From positions 1,446,219-1,510,218 of the forward strand of contig NZ_CP015520.1 in the NCBI RefSeq assembly GCF_001647085.1: a stretch of 64,000 bases of DNA. The letters are read 5' to 3'. Position numbers and translations under genes: made by a program. The notes below the pieces were generated by a model. The model did not search any database, was not told the origin of the DNA, and worked only from the letters and a program-made list of their open reading frames with translations. Every line of letters starts with the position of its first letter. Position 1 is the first letter of the stretch. Of this stretch, positions 8,917 to 18,945 are shown piece after piece. Source of the stretch: Thermococcus piezophilus (GTDB lineage Archaea > Methanobacteriota_B > Thermococci > Thermococcales > Thermococcaceae).

Positions 8917-9837
8917 ATGGTACTGAAAATCGAGAACCTTGTTAAGGTTTATAAGGACATCAGGGCTCTGGACGGCCTCGATCTTGAAGTGAAGAAGAGT
9001 CAGATTTACGGTTTCCTTGGCCCGAACGGTGCTGGAAAGAGCACGACTATCCTGAGCGTTCTTGGTCTTATCTTTCCCCAGGAGGGTAGGATAGAACTTT
9101 TTGGAGAGGAAGTCTTCCGAAACGGGAAATACGATGAGAGCAAGCTCGTTGAGGCCAAGAGGAGAATCGGCTACATGCCTGAGCACGCTACTCTGTGGAA
9201 CTTCCTCACGCCGATGCAAACCCTTGACATAATAGGCGAGGCCTTTGGGATACCCAAGCCCGAGAGGGAAAAACAGGCGAGGGAACTTCTCGAGCTCCTC
9301 AACTTATGGGAGGTCAGGGACAAGAAGGTGGGCAAGTTCTCCAAGGGAATGCAGCAGAGACTCCTCCTCGCCCAGGCCCTAATGAACGATCCGGAGCTGC
9401 TCATCCTCGATGAGCCTATGACGGGCCTCGACCCAACCGGGATAGCGGAGTTTAAGGAGATAATCAGGGAGCAGAAGAAGGCTGGAAAGACAGTGTTCTT
9501 CTCCTCGCACATCCTCGCACACGTCGAGGAGATATGCGACACAGTGGGAGTAATCGTGAAGGGCAAGCTCCGCGTGGAGGACAAACTTGACAACATTAAG
9601 CGCGAGTTCCTCAAGAGGGCAGGATACACCATAGTCCTTGAGACCAACAGACCGGTTGACTTCAGTGGCGTTGAGTGGAAAGTCACATCCCTCGGGGAGA
9701 AGAAATACCGCATCGTCGCGCCGGGAGACATCAGGGAGGCAGTTCATGACTTCGTGGCGGCGCAGGGCGCTAAGATCCTCACGATGCAGGTCAAAGAGCC
9801 CAGCCTCGAGGAGATTTTCCTTAAGATGGTCGAATGA
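8917..9837 (+). CDS. ABC transporter ATP-binding protein
   Basis: 306 residues. Walker A is GPNGAGKST (residues 35-43); the signature is FSKGMQQRLLLAQAL; Walker B is LLILDEPMTGLDP; the switch His is in VFFSSHILAHVEE. The C-terminal extension of about 90 residues (from GKLRVEDKL on) is typical of exporters of the NatA/CcmA type. ATG 8917 follows GAGGTGAGG, which overlaps the permease stop, so translation is probably coupled. It powers the permease encoded just upstream. Confidence 0.93.
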   Translation: MVLKIENLVKVYKDIRALDGLDLEVKKSQIYGFLGPNGAGKSTTILSVLGLIFPQEGRIELFGEEVFRNGKYDESKLVEAKRRIGYMPEHATLWNFLTPMQTLDIIGEAFGIPKPEREKQARELLELLNLWEVRDKKVGKFSKGMQQRLLLAQALMNDPELLILDEPMTGLDPTGIAEFKEIIREQKKAGKTVFFSSHILAHVEEICDTVGVIVKGKLRVEDKLDNIKREFLKRAGYTIVLETNRPVDFSGVEWKVTSLGEKKYRIVAPGDIREAVHDFVAAQGAKILTMQVKEPSLEEIFLKMVE

Positions 9838-9863
9838 CTTGCATAAAAAGTGAAGTGGGAAGT

Positions 9864-11129
9864 CTAAATCTTAGCCCTCTCGAATTCATCTTTTCTATCG
9901 AGCGGCTTTGTGGCGTCGATGCCCCACTTGGCTGTAAGGCTCTTCTCAGCAGAGGGGTCGAGGGAGCTTCCCCTCGCGTTCGGGATTACTACGAGATCCC
10001 TATCGGCCTGGAAGCGAGTGGCTACCGCCCACTCCACTTCTCTATCGTCATAGATGTCGATGTCTTCATCAACGACGATGACGTGCTTGAGCGAGGGATG
10101 GCCAGTGAAGGCCGATAGGATGGCGTTTTTACCATCGCCATCGTGCTGCTTGGTTATGCTGACCACTGCATGGAGCCACATTGCTCCGCCTTCCGTCAAG
10201 CGGACCCCGTGAACCTTTGGAACGACCCGTTTTACGCTGGCATAGATTTGGGGCTCCTTGGGGAGTCCCATCAGCATGTAGTGCTCATAACCTCCCGGGA
10301 GGAGGGCGTGGAATATCGGCTCGTCAACGTGGTACATCCTCTCGAAGACCACCACAGGCTGCTTTCTAACATAGTCGTAGGTTCCGGTGATGTCCACAAA
10401 TGGACCCTCGTCTGTTAGTTCGGGAAGTATCTTTGCCTCGAAGACGAACTCGCTCTCCACTGGTACAGGAATCCCGTTGAGGTCAACGACCTCTAAGGGC
10501 TTTCCGAAGGTTCTTTGGCTTATGGCGGATGCTATCTCAAGCTCACTTATGCCGTAGGCGACGCTGGTTGCCCCAGCCAAAAGCAGGTGGATGGGGTTGC
10601 CTACGACTATTCTAACGTTCAGTGCTTCGCCATGTTCCATTTTGTCCTTCCACATCGAATAGAGGTGCCTAGGTACGAGCCTTATCGCAACGCGCTTATC
10701 ATCGAACACCATCATTCTGTGGAACGACATATTTACGAAACCGTTCTTGTCCTTTGCAATTACCATTGCGGAGGTAAAGTACTGGCCCCCATCCTTCGGG
10801 AAGTACTTGGGAATTGGGAGCTCCTTAAGGGAAAAGTCTTTCGTTGAGTTCTTCATAAAAGGAGCCTTCTCAGCCTTTTGGTATGGCATGGGATTCTCCA
10901 TGGCCTCTGCCATGAGATAGAGGCTTTCCCCCTTCTCCACACCGAGATAGTCTGCTATCCTTCCCCTCTTTGACCAGATGTTCCCGACAACTTGCCAGCC
11001 ATCAACGTCCTTAAAGAGCACTGGCCGATCTCTGTACTTCATCAGGTAACGGGTTACCTCGAGCTCTTTGCTAACCGGCCTCTCGATGATCACGGTATCA
11101 TCAAAATGTTCGATGATTTCTCTCAGCAT
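9864..11129 (-). CDS. UbiD family decarboxylase, probable anhydromevalonate phosphate decarboxylase
   Basis: 421 residues, full length for UbiD. It starts [20 protein letters not shown] and carries [16 protein letters not shown] near residue 40, [19 protein letters not shown] near 135, and [21 protein letters not shown] near 265; UbiD enzymes use prenylated FMN. In most archaea a UbiD homologue decarboxylates trans-anhydromevalonate 5-phosphate in the modified mevalonate pathway (shown for Aeropyrum). That role fits here because HMG-CoA reductase of the same pathway lies about 8 kb away. The specific substrate is inference; an aromatic acid is the alternative. It is divergent from the XPB-like helicase. 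Confidence 0.82.
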   Translation of the reverse strand: MLREIIEHFDDTVIIERPVSKELEVTRYLMKYRDRPVLFKDVDGWQVVGNIWSKRGRIADYLGVEKGESLYLMAEAMENPMPYQKAEKAPFMKNSTKDFSLKELPIPKYFPKDGGQYFTSAMVIAKDKNGFVNMSFHRMMVFDDKRVAIRLVPRHLYSMWKDKMEHGEALNVRIVVGNPIHLLLAGATSVAYGISELEIASAISQRTFGKPLEVVDLNGIPVPVESEFVFEAKILPELTDEGPFVDITGTYDYVRKQPVVVFERMYHVDEPIFHALLPGGYEHYMLMGLPKEPQIYASVKRVVPKVHGVRLTEGGAMWLHAVVSITKQHDGDGKNAILSAFTGHPSLKHVIVVDEDIDIYDDREVEWAVATRFQADRDLVVIPNARGSSLDPSAEKSLTAKWGIDATKPLDRKDEFERAKI

Positions 11130-11160
11130 TTTACCACCTAAGACTACTGTTCCAAAAGGT

Positions 11161-11169
11161 CTATAAAGG
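11161..11169. promoter_or_regulatory. Shared TATA element, ubiD-like / XPB-like helicase
   Basis: CTATAAAGG reads CCTTTATAG on the other strand. Its centre (11165) is 34 bases before ATG 11199 and 36 bases before the minus-strand ATG 11129. No other TATA-like site is evident in the 69-base gap. Confidence 0.45.
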
Positions 11170-11198
11170 CTTTTTCCAGAACTCTTGTCTGATTGATC

Positions 11199-12578
11199 AT
11201 GCCCGTGGTTGTCCTTCGTATCCCTGATGGTTCTGCACTGGTGTACGTGGAGAAGGCAGATCCACAGGTTTACTTTAGAATATACGAGCTACTGACGTAT
11301 AGAAAGGATTTTGGCAAGTGGGAGAAGCCCGAGAGCCTCTACGATCCCTATGAGAAGACTTTCCCTGTTGGCGTGCTTCCAAGGGTGAAGAAGTTTCTTA
11401 ACTCCAAGGGCTACCGCATCAGAGTAAAGGACGAGCGAGAGGTTGGCGGTGTTAAGCTCAACTCGACTTGGAACGAGGGCTACATTATGAGACGGTATCA
11501 GCAGAGGGCCGTTAAAAAGGCTTTGAAGGAGAAAATGGGTGTTCTTTCACTTCCAGTTGGTAGCGGAAAGACTGTAGTTGGGCTGAGGATAATCCACGAG
11601 CTTGACCTTTCGGCTCTCATTGTCGTTCACACCAAAGAGCTCCTCTATCAGTGGGCGGATAAGGTGCACGAGATTCTCGGTGTCGAGCCGGGAATTGTTG
11701 GAGACAACAAGTGGGAAGAAAAAGCCGTAACCATAGCGATGATCCAGACACTCCTCTCAAGAGGCGCTGATAAGCTCCAGAACAACTACGCAATAGTAAT
11801 GTTCGATGAGTGCCACAGAACCTCTGCAGCTGAGAAGTTTTACAAGCTGGGTCTCTCTTTACCTCAGGTCTACCGTTTTGGACTCTCTGCTACTCCCTGG
11901 AGGCGCGTTAAAGGGGAGGAAATCAAGATCGAGGCAGTTGTTGGTCCGACGATATTCGAGGTTCGTGCTGAGGATCTCATCAAGGAAAGCTTTCTGGCAA
12001 AGCCGCGCTTCGAGATAATAACCTATGAGTCAACCGTGCCTTCATTCAGTGAGCGCTATAAGGAGCTCTACGAGGATATGATAATGAACAACGACGAGAG
12101 AAACAGGGCAATACTCAAGAAGGCTGTGGAGCTGGCCAAGAAGGGCCACAGAGTCCTCATAGACGTTAAAAGGATAGAGCACGGTAAGATACTAAAGGAG
12201 ATGCTCGCGAAGAAGGGCATAAAAGCGGAATTTCTCAGTTCCAAGAGCCCCGACCGCTGGGAGATTCTCGAGGGCTTCAAGGAAGGTAGCATACCTGTCC
12301 TCGTGTCAACCCTGCTGAAAGAGGGTATCGACATACCTGAAATCTCGGCGATAATTCTTGCTGGAGGTGGGAAGAGCGACATCATGACCATCCAGACCAT
12401 AGGCAGAGCTCTTAGACCGAAAAAGGGTATGAAAGCTGTCATTGTGGACGTTCAGGACGACGATCCCTTGCTCTTTACGCACTTCCTTGAGCGGCAGAAG
12501 GCCCTCAAGCAGTACTATGGCAGGTACTATGACAGGGAAATGGAGAGATCAAAGGCCAAGAAGAAGGTCACCAAATAG
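11199..12578 (+). CDS. XPB/Rad25-like superfamily 2 helicase
   Basis: 459 residues. An N-terminal damage-recognition-like region (about 1-95) precedes the helicase core. Walker A is LPVGSGKT (residues 118-125); motif II is DECH (203-206); motif III is SATPWRR; motif VI is [12 protein letters not shown]. The QQRAVKKAL segment just before Walker A fits the Q-motif region. XPB opens DNA in repair and transcription; archaeal forms often work with the nuclease Bax1, which is not seen in this window. ATG 11199 lies two codons after an in-frame TTG. The 3' end overlaps truA on the other strand by 30 bases. Confidence 0.88.
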   Translation: MPVVVLRIPDGSALVYVEKADPQVYFRIYELLTYRKDFGKWEKPESLYDPYEKTFPVGVLPRVKKFLNSKGYRIRVKDEREVGGVKLNSTWNEGYIMRRYQQRAVKKALKEKMGVLSLPVGSGKTVVGLRIIHELDLSALIVVHTKELLYQWADKVHEILGVEPGIVGDNKWEEKAVTIAMIQTLLSRGADKLQNNYAIVMFDECHRTSAAEKFYKLGLSLPQVYRFGLSATPWRRVKGEEIKIEAVVGPTIFEVRAEDLIKESFLAKPRFEIITYESTVPSFSERYKELYEDMIMNNDERNRAILKKAVELAKKGHRVLIDVKRIEHGKILKEMLAKKGIKAEFLSSKSPDRWEILEGFKEGSIPVLVSTLLKEGIDIPEISAIILAGGGKSDIMTIQTIGRALRPKKGMKAVIVDVQDDDPLLFTHFLERQKALKQYYGRYYDREMERSKAKKKVTK

Positions 12579-13349
12579 GGCTGCCCTTGTTAGGGCCTCG
12601 GAATAGCGCTCAAAGAGGTCACGTTTCGCTTTTTTAATCCCCCTTTCATCTGCGGAAAATTTAACCCCCTCGTATTCTATTCTCCAGAGCATGAGGCCCT
12701 CTGGCCTCGCTGGTGGTATCTTCTTGGAGTACTCCCCCCTGAGCATGCTTTCGATTTCCCTCTCCCTTAGGACACCCAGTCCGCAAAATCGGAGTGCATT
12801 GACTATCCTCCTGGCCATTTCCCAGAGGAAGCTTTTTCCTTCAAGCTCGATGATGTAGTAGCCTTGGCGTTTAATCACTTCCACCCTCGTGAGTTCCCTC
12901 ACTGGGTCTCTGTGGGGTTCGAGCTTTGCGAATGCTGAAAAATCGTGGGTTCCGATGAATAGCCCCGCGCACTCCCGCATTGCTTCTACATCAAAGCCTT
13001 CATCGACGAGGTAGTACCTGTAGGTCTTGGACTTCGCCCAGAAACGTGGGTGGAAGTCCTCGGGAACCTCAGCAACCCCAAGAACCCAGACGTCCCTAAG
13101 ATGGTGATTTAGGATTTCAGGCCTTGCCAAGCGAGAATTTTCTGTGTCGAAAGAGACGACATTGAAGAAAGCCGAAACGCCCTTGTCAGTTCTCGAGGCA
13201 CCCTTGAAGTTGGAGCTTTCGGCATCCTCGATTATTCCAAGCTTGGTGAGAACCCTCATGAGGTCTCCCCCAACAGTTCTAAGATCCGGCTGCCTTTGGA
13301 ATCCGTAGAAAGCTGTTCCATCGTAGGCTATGCGAAGGGCCAGTCTCAT
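12549..13349 (-). CDS. truA: tRNA pseudouridine synthase A
   Basis: 266 residues. The N-terminal LRIAYDGTAFYGFQRQP and the catalytic motif SRTDKGVSAFFN (active-site Asp near residue 53) identify TruA. Further family blocks are HFHPRFWAKSKTYRYYL and FLWEMARRIVNAL. It makes pseudouridine at positions 38-40 of the tRNA anticodon stem. ATG 13349 is followed on the other side by an AT-rich gap. The end overlaps the convergent helicase gene. Confidence 0.93.
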   Translation of the reverse strand: MRLALRIAYDGTAFYGFQRQPDLRTVGGDLMRVLTKLGIIEDAESSNFKGASRTDKGVSAFFNVVSFDTENSRLARPEILNHHLRDVWVLGVAEVPEDFHPRFWAKSKTYRYYLVDEGFDVEAMRECAGLFIGTHDFSAFAKLEPHRDPVRELTRVEVIKRQGYYIIELEGKSFLWEMARRIVNALRFCGLGVLREREIESMLRGEYSKKIPPARPEGLMLWRIEYEGVKFSADERGIKKAKRDLFERYSEALTRAALFGDLLLGL

Positions 13350-13526
13350 GGTCTGGAGTTGTTAGGTAAAGTTAAATCCTTTTTGGTGCTTAATTTGTTG
13401 GCATTCTGACAATGATTGGTGTAAAAACTGGGCGAATTTTGACAAATATTTTCAAAATTTTTCGAAATGTTTAATAAAGCGACCTTGAAATTATTAATTT
13501 GAAAAGGTTATGGAGGTGATCACTAG

Positions 13527-13679
13527 GTGGAATCTGTGATTGAACCCGAAGTCTTCATAAACATCGTGAACTTTGATATTATGTGGCAGTTTCTTCTTAA
13601 GAAATTGAATGAAAACCCTGAGAATGTCAGAAAAGATGCTAATCCTGTATCTCCGTCTTCCTCTCTCCAAAGGAAATAG
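13527..13679 (+). CDS. Small hypothetical ORF, 50 aa
   Basis: The 343 bases between truA and pheT hold one short reading frame with good expression signals: a TATA-like TTTAATAAAG near 13472, a strong ribosome binding site GGAGGTGAT at 13512-13520, and GTG at 13527. The product is charged and hydrophobic (FINIVNFDIMWQFLLKKL in the middle) and matches nothing I know. After the TAG the same frame stays open for about 56 more codons into the 3' end of pheT, and its first 20 residues look protein-like (IVEKVRNTVLNRAVREKSQR). It may therefore be the broken start of a longer gene. The rest of the gap is AT-rich with nothing else visible. Confidence 0.35.
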   Translation: MESVIEPEVFINIVNFDIMWQFLLKKLNENPENVRKDANPVSPSSSLQRK

Positions 13680-13692
13680 ATAGTAGAGAAAG

Positions 13693-15372
13693 TCAGAAAT
13701 ACGGTTCTGAATAGAGCGGTCCGAGAAAAATCTCAAAGGCCGCCACTGGCATTTCTATTCCCCAGTTTTCGAGCACCTGCGGATGGATTTCTCCGATTAT
13801 ACCGATTTCCTGACCGTTCACTATTATCTTGCCAACCCTTCCAGGGATGAACGAGCCGTGTTCAGTTTCCTTTAGTTCGTACTTAAAGCCTAAATGGTAG
13901 ATAACACTCTCGAGTATCTCTTTGACCTCAGTGAATGTGACGCGCGGGTGGGCGATGGCAACGGCGAGCTTGCTCTCGCTTATCGTCTTCGTCTCCCTGC
14001 TTTCATCTATCATCGTGGCCTTCCCGACCTCAAAGATTTTCTGCGGGTACTCCTCGTGGGTGTTCTGGCTCAGGAACTCAAGAAGGGAAGGTATGAGCCA
14101 CTTCCTCAGAGCCGACCACTTTAGGCTTATCGGATTCTCTATCTCGACGATGTCCTCCTCTGTGATGTTCATCTTGGCGAACTGGGCCTCCTTGTTTGTC
14201 AGGTTGAAGGTCATAACTTCTTGCAAGCCGAAGCCGATCATCAGCTCCCTTACAGCATCCTCAAACCCCACGAATTTGTCTCCCCTGCCCTGGACGGCTA
14301 ACTTGGGCTCCTCGGGTTCGATCTCGTTGTAGCCGTAGGCTATGAGGACGTCCTCGAGCACATCACGGGCGTGCATTATGTCGTCGCGGAAGGCCGGATA
14401 CTTGAGCTTTGCCTTGCCCTCGACCAGCTCGACCTCGTAAAACATCCTCTCGAGGAGGTCTTTGATTTCAACATCGCTCAGCTCTATTCCGGCTAGCCTT
14501 TTGATATAGTCGAGCTCGACTTCAAAGGTCTTGGGGGTTAGATCTGGGGTTTCGATCTCGAAGTCCTTGTAAACTACCTTGACGCTATTTATCTTGCCGC
14601 CGCGCTCGGCTAAGGCAGTAACGACTACATTGAGGGCGAGCATTATCTTTTTCAGGTCCCAGCCAGTGACGTCAACAAAGACGTTCTTGGTCTCGGTGGT
14701 TACCCTTCCGGTGAGCTCGGAGTTAATAATAGGTGGCATGGAAAGAATGTTGCCCTGGCTGTCAACGAGAAGCGGATAGTATGGTTTGTCCTTTATGAGG
14801 TGGCCGTACTCCTTACCCTTCTCGTGCTTTTCGAGGATTTCCTCCAGAGTGAGCTCCTCGTCGAAGCCAAGGGGAATGAACTTCTCTGTTTTCTCCGCCG
14901 CACGATAATAGATAGGTGGCTTCACCTTGTCGAAGTCGAAGATGCCTATGGCAACCTCTCTTCTGCGCCTTCCGAAGGTTAAAGCGACTTTTTCCTGGAG
15001 GTTGATCATCTGCTTGAGAGCCTCTTCGTCGAGGCTGAGACCCTCAACGATGGCATAGACACCGTAGGGCCTGATATCTTTGAGCTTCTCGTCAACGTAA
15101 ACAGTGACGTCGCTCTTCTCAATTTCATACCTCGGGAGGCCTTTCTGGAATCCGAGCGCCCAGCGTATCTGCCTTGCTATACCCTCGGCGCTCCAGAGGT
15201 CCGGCCTGTTGGTGTCCTTGGAGTCTGCCTTGAAGTAGATTTGACCGTTCTCCTCCCAGACGTTGTCGAGCTCACATTTCGCGTAGAGGAAGAGGTCTTC
15301 CCACTCCTCTACGCTGAAGGTCTTCCCAACGAGCCTTTCCAAATCAGTCTTTGAAACGTCGAACTTCGGCAT
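13693..15372 (-). CDS. pheT: Phenylalanyl-tRNA synthetase beta subunit
   Basis: 559 residues, the length of the archaeal/eukaryotic-type beta subunit. It starts MPKFDVSKTDLERLVGK and contains DTNRPDLWSAEGIARQIR, the B5-domain segment with FEVELDYIKRLAGIELSD near residue 290, and catalytic-like core motifs VMTFNLTNKEAQF and WSALRKWLIPSLLEFL. It pairs with PheS as an alpha2-beta2 enzyme that charges tRNA-Phe. ATG 15372 follows GAGGTGAT by four bases; an open frame adds three codons upstream. The gene follows pheS with a 19-base gap. Confidence 0.95.
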   Translation of the reverse strand: MPKFDVSKTDLERLVGKTFSVEEWEDLFLYAKCELDNVWEENGQIYFKADSKDTNRPDLWSAEGIARQIRWALGFQKGLPRYEIEKSDVTVYVDEKLKDIRPYGVYAIVEGLSLDEEALKQMINLQEKVALTFGRRRREVAIGIFDFDKVKPPIYYRAAEKTEKFIPLGFDEELTLEEILEKHEKGKEYGHLIKDKPYYPLLVDSQGNILSMPPIINSELTGRVTTETKNVFVDVTGWDLKKIMLALNVVVTALAERGGKINSVKVVYKDFEIETPDLTPKTFEVELDYIKRLAGIELSDVEIKDLLERMFYEVELVEGKAKLKYPAFRDDIMHARDVLEDVLIAYGYNEIEPEEPKLAVQGRGDKFVGFEDAVRELMIGFGLQEVMTFNLTNKEAQFAKMNITEEDIVEIENPISLKWSALRKWLIPSLLEFLSQNTHEEYPQKIFEVGKATMIDESRETKTISESKLAVAIAHPRVTFTEVKEILESVIYHLGFKYELKETEHGSFIPGRVGKIIVNGQEIGIIGEIHPQVLENWGIEMPVAAFEIFLGPLYSEPYF

Positions 15373-15391
15373 GAGCATCACCTCTCGTTAA

Positions 15392-16894
15392 TCACCATAC
15401 CAGCCTCGCCTCTCTGAGCCACCTCAGGTCGTAGCTGAATAGGTAGCGGATGTCATCAATTCCAAGCTTGAACATGGCCAGCCTGTCTATTCCAATTCCC
15501 CAGGCTATGACAGGGACATCTATGCCCAGAGCCTTGGTCATCTCCTCACGGAATATTCCTGCTCCTCCAAACTCAACCCAACCGAGTTCTGGATGGTAGG
15601 CACTCATCTGAACGCTCGGCTCGGTGAACGGGTAGTAGTCAGGCAGGAACTTGACTTTCTTTGCTCCGGCAATTTCAACAGCGAAGCGCTTGAGTATACC
15701 CAAGAGATGCCTGAAGTTGAGGTCTTCGCCAACAACAAAACCGTCCACCTGGTTGAACTCTATGAGGTGCGTCCTGTCCAGGACGTCGGGCCTGAAAACG
15801 CGCTGTATCGTGAAGTATTTACCTGGAATCTTGACACCTTTAGCAAGCTGCCTGCCGCTCAGGGCGGTACCGTGGGCTCTCGGCATCAGCCGTATGGCCC
15901 TCTCCGGACTCCAGACATAGCCCCAGCCGCGTGAGCCAGCTATGCCTCTCTCGTGGGCAGTCTTAACCCTCTTGACGAGTTCTTCATTAGGTAGGTAGCC
16001 GCTCTTCGGGTATTTGAGCTGGTAGGTGTCTGTCCATTCCCTCGCGGGGTGGTTCTGGGGCTGGAAGAGGGCGTCGAAGTTCCAAAACTGAGTCTCGATG
16101 AGACTCTCGACCGTCATCTCGATGAAGCCCATCTCGATGAGCCTTCTCCTTATCTTGTCGAGGAACGCCCTGTAAGGCTGTTTTTTGCCCGGATAAACCC
16201 TTCTAACGGGTGCGGAGATGTTGAAGCGCTTGAACTCAACTTCCCTCCACTTGCCAGACTTTATCAGCTCGGGTGTGAGGGTAGAAACTTCCTCTTTGAG
16301 CTCAATACCTGCTTTGACCACATCCTCTCCCTCTGGTGTTATCTCAACCTCACGCTCTGTGACGGTGTCTTCTTCCGCTATCTTCCTCCTCTTGAGTTCG
16401 TTCACCTTAACGAGACCCTCGATTTCACTAACCGGAAGGGCTTTCCTCTCGGCGAGCAGTTTGAGGGCCCTGTCTATCGGTCTCTCCCCGGCTTTGAGGC
16501 CCTTCTCTGTTATCTCAAGGACGAGCTTTCCTTCTTTCTTCCTGACGCTTGCCCAGCCTTCTCTCCTGAGAAGGCCAACTATCGGCTTGAGCTCGTCCTC
16601 GCTGAGGACATCCTTAAGGTCGTCGAGCGTGATTTTTCCTTTCTCCCTCAAAACACTCAGGGCTCTCCACTCCGGTAATCCTATTTGGGCGTACTTTTTA
16701 CCCGTCTCGGTTAGCTTTACTACCCTCTCGCTCCTCTCGTGGAGCCTGGCCAGTCCCTTGCTCTGGAGCCAGAGAACGGCTCTCATCACAGCCACTTGAT
16801 CAAGACCCGTCTTCTCAACGAGTTCTTCGAACTTAGCGCGCTTTAAATCGTTAAGCTTTATGAGCGTCAGCTTTTCCTGGTAGCTCAGATCCAT
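15392..16894 (-). CDS. pheS: Phenylalanyl-tRNA synthetase alpha subunit
   Basis: 500 residues. The N-terminal half (1-200) contains winged-helix tRNA-binding repeats ([37 protein letters not shown]). The C-terminal half is the class II catalytic core: [19 protein letters not shown], the [20 protein letters not shown] motif 2 region and [20 protein letters not shown] motif 3. It activates phenylalanine and transfers it to tRNA-Phe together with PheT. The start ATG 16894 has GGAGGTG seven bases upstream. It is the first gene of the pheST operon. Confidence 0.96.
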   Translation of the reverse strand: MDLSYQEKLTLIKLNDLKRAKFEELVEKTGLDQVAVMRAVLWLQSKGLARLHERSERVVKLTETGKKYAQIGLPEWRALSVLREKGKITLDDLKDVLSEDELKPIVGLLRREGWASVRKKEGKLVLEITEKGLKAGERPIDRALKLLAERKALPVSEIEGLVKVNELKRRKIAEEDTVTEREVEITPEGEDVVKAGIELKEEVSTLTPELIKSGKWREVEFKRFNISAPVRRVYPGKKQPYRAFLDKIRRRLIEMGFIEMTVESLIETQFWNFDALFQPQNHPAREWTDTYQLKYPKSGYLPNEELVKRVKTAHERGIAGSRGWGYVWSPERAIRLMPRAHGTALSGRQLAKGVKIPGKYFTIQRVFRPDVLDRTHLIEFNQVDGFVVGEDLNFRHLLGILKRFAVEIAGAKKVKFLPDYYPFTEPSVQMSAYHPELGWVEFGGAGIFREEMTKALGIDVPVIAWGIGIDRLAMFKLGIDDIRYLFSYDLRWLREARLVW

Positions 16895-16972
16895 AAGGCC
16901 ACCTCCTTGGGTTGAGTTTGAGGAGAGTTACTTAAGAATTGCGGTTGATGAAGGAAAAGGGAAGAAGAGGAC

Positions 16973-18025
16973 TCACTTCTTGTGGGGGAAGAAGACAACT
17001 TTTCCAGTCTTGCCCGCGCGCATGAGCTCGAAGGCTTCCTCGAACTTGTCGAAGCCATTGTACTTGTGGGTGATTATCGGGTCGAGGTTGAGCTTGCCGC
17101 TCTGGATGAGGCTTGAGACGGTATACCAGGTCTCCCAGAGGTGTCTTCCGGTTATGCCGTGAACTTCGAGGGCCTTGAAGATTACGAGGTTGTTGACGTC
17201 GAAGGTGACCTCCCTCGGGAAGAGGCCGAGCAGCGAAACCCTTCCTCCCGGGGTTACCGCCTGGAGTCCCTGCTCCAATGCCTTTGGTGCCCCGCTGAAC
17301 TCTAAGAACACCTCAACACCGGCTCCGTCAGTTATGTCCATTACGAACTTAACCGGATCCTCCTCGAATGGGTTGACGACGTAGTCGGCGCCGACCTTTT
17401 TCGCTAGTTTTCTCCTGAACTCGCTCGGCTCGCTGACGATGACTGGATAAGCGCCAGCAGCTTTTGCAACGGCGATTCCAAGCAGGCCGAGCGGACCGGC
17501 TCCGGTTATGAAGGTGCTTCTCCCGACTATCGGACCAGCTAAAACTGTATCGACCGCGTTTCCAAGGGGCTCCTGAAGGCTTGCATACTCGGGCGGCATG
17601 TTCTTCGGGTTCTTCCAGGCGTTCTGGGCTGGAACTATGGCGTATTCAGCGAAGACACCGTCCATGTCGACGCCGAATATCTTGGTGTTCTGGCAGACGT
17701 GGTAGCGGTTATGCTTACAGGCGTAACATTTTCCACAGACGATGTGGGTCTCAGCTGAAATGTAATCCCCAACCTGGATTGTATCGACGCCGGGGCCAAC
17801 CTCTACGACCTCTCCAGCGACCTCGTGTCCCATAATCTGAGGAGTTTTGATTCTGCTCTGGGCCCATTCGTTCCACTCGTATATGTGCAAATCGGTTCCA
17901 CAGATGCTCGTAGCGAGAACCTTGATGAGAACCTCTCCGGGACCGGGTTTGGGGATATCAACTTCAACGAGCTCCGCACCGTAAGCGGGCTTCGTTTTCA
18001 CGATGGCTGGCATCTTGCCTTCCAT
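16973..18025 (-). CDS. tdh: L-threonine 3-dehydrogenase
   Basis: 350 residues, a medium-chain zinc alcohol dehydrogenase family enzyme that oxidises threonine to 2-amino-3-ketobutyrate with NAD. Cys42 in SICGTDLH and the GHE motif bind catalytic zinc; the [15 protein letters not shown] loop binds structural zinc; [11 protein letters not shown] is the NAD-binding Rossmann loop. It looks nearly identical to T. kodakarensis and P. horikoshii TDH as I remember them. ATG 18025 ([13 protein letters not shown]) has GGAGATGG five bases upstream. The frame extends ten codons further, but the TATA element near 18071-18080 puts the transcript start close to 18050. Confidence 0.95.
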   Translation of the reverse strand: MEGKMPAIVKTKPAYGAELVEVDIPKPGPGEVLIKVLATSICGTDLHIYEWNEWAQSRIKTPQIMGHEVAGEVVEVGPGVDTIQVGDYISAETHIVCGKCYACKHNRYHVCQNTKIFGVDMDGVFAEYAIVPAQNAWKNPKNMPPEYASLQEPLGNAVDTVLAGPIVGRSTFITGAGPLGLLGIAVAKAAGAYPVIVSEPSEFRRKLAKKVGADYVVNPFEEDPVKFVMDITDGAGVEVFLEFSGAPKALEQGLQAVTPGGRVSLLGLFPREVTFDVNNLVIFKALEVHGITGRHLWETWYTVSSLIQSGKLNLDPIITHKYNGFDKFEEAFELMRAGKTGKVVFFPHKK

Positions 18026-18068
18026 AGTTACCATCTCCAAAGCGTTTACACGCATATCTAAACGAGAG

Positions 18069-18082
18069 GCGATATAAACCTT
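18069..18082 (-). promoter_or_regulatory. tdh promoter
   Basis: Read on the minus strand, AAAAGGTTTATATCGCC holds a TATA box preceded by a purine-rich BRE. It lies about 50 bases before the chosen tdh start and predicts a leader of about 25 bases that carries the ribosome binding site. Confidence 0.6.
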
Positions 18083-18184
18083 TTGTGAGTATATATCGAT
18101 GTAAACAATAGTTTTCCTGATGGATCATCGGAAACCTTATATTCTCCTGCAAGTATTTCCCTAATGGACAAAGGGGGTTGGAAG

Positions 18185-18928
18185 ATGGCGTTGATCGTCG
18201 TGACTGGACGCGGGGGTACAGGAAAAACCACCACTACCGCAAATCTCAGCACTTTCCTGGCTATGAGAGAGTACCGCGTTCTGGCAGTTGATGGTGACCT
18301 CTATCTGCCGAATCTTGGTTTTCACTTTGCACTCGATACCGTAAAGTATACACTTCACTCACTCCTCAAAAACCCAGATATCGATCCAGAATGGACCATA
18401 TACAAACATCCCCAAACGGGAGTCCACGTGATGCCGGGAAGTACACAGCTCCAAGATGTCCTTGGTATTTCTCCGAAAAGATTGGTGGAGATTCTCGATA
18501 AAGTCAAGTACAAGTTCGGTGTCGTCTTTGTAGACTCACCTACGGGCATTCCATTCGACACGCTTCCCACTTTTGAGCTGGCCAACTACCAGCTTATAGT
18601 GGTTGAAATAGAGCGTTCTCCAATTTACTCCTTTGAGACGATGGTGAAGAACGAGATAGAGAAGCTGAAGGCCCTGGGTGAGAGGTACAAACTCAACATC
18701 GGCGTGATACTGAACAAGGTGAGGGAGTCTAAGGATGTGGTTGATGCGATAATAGATGCCGTTGAAAGTGACCTTGGTGTTCCTGTTCTGGGGTGGATAC
18801 CCTTTGATAACAACGTCCCTGAGTCAATTAACGTTGGTATTCCAATCCTTAAGTACATGCCCCGGAGTGATGCCGCCCTCGCGTTTCGTGAGGTGGGAGA
18901 AATTCTCGAAGAGTGGATATTCGGCTGA
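18185..18928 (+). CDS. MinD/ParA-like P-loop ATPase
   Basis: 247 residues. The deviant Walker A motif GRGGTGKTT (residues 8-16), the AVDGDLYLPNLGFHF switch I region and the VFVDSPTG Walker B define the MinD/ParA/Mrp group. A C-terminal helix (REVGEILEEWIF) may be a weak membrane-targeting helix. Archaeal members position proteins or assemble Fe-S clusters; which applies is unknown. ATG 18185 fits known relatives beginning MALIVV; an in-frame ATG at 18164 is possible. HMG-CoA reductase starts 17 bases after its stop, so the two are probably co-transcribed. Confidence 0.82.
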   Translation: MALIVVTGRGGTGKTTTTANLSTFLAMREYRVLAVDGDLYLPNLGFHFALDTVKYTLHSLLKNPDIDPEWTIYKHPQTGVHVMPGSTQLQDVLGISPKRLVEILDKVKYKFGVVFVDSPTGIPFDTLPTFELANYQLIVVEIERSPIYSFETMVKNEIEKLKALGERYKLNIGVILNKVRESKDVVDAIIDAVESDLGVPVLGWIPFDNNVPESINVGIPILKYMPRSDAALAFREVGEILEEWIFG

Positions 18929-18945
18929 TTTCTGGAGGTGTTGGG

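Noticed and set aside
13494-13736. 80-codon minus-strand frame in the truA-pheT gap
   Set aside because: It overlaps the pheT 3' end and has no ribosome binding site. The plus-strand frame at 13527 has much better signals.
16900-16972. C/D box RNA at a TGATGA near 16945
   Set aside because: A C-like box is present but no CTGA follows within guide distance and there is no second box pair.
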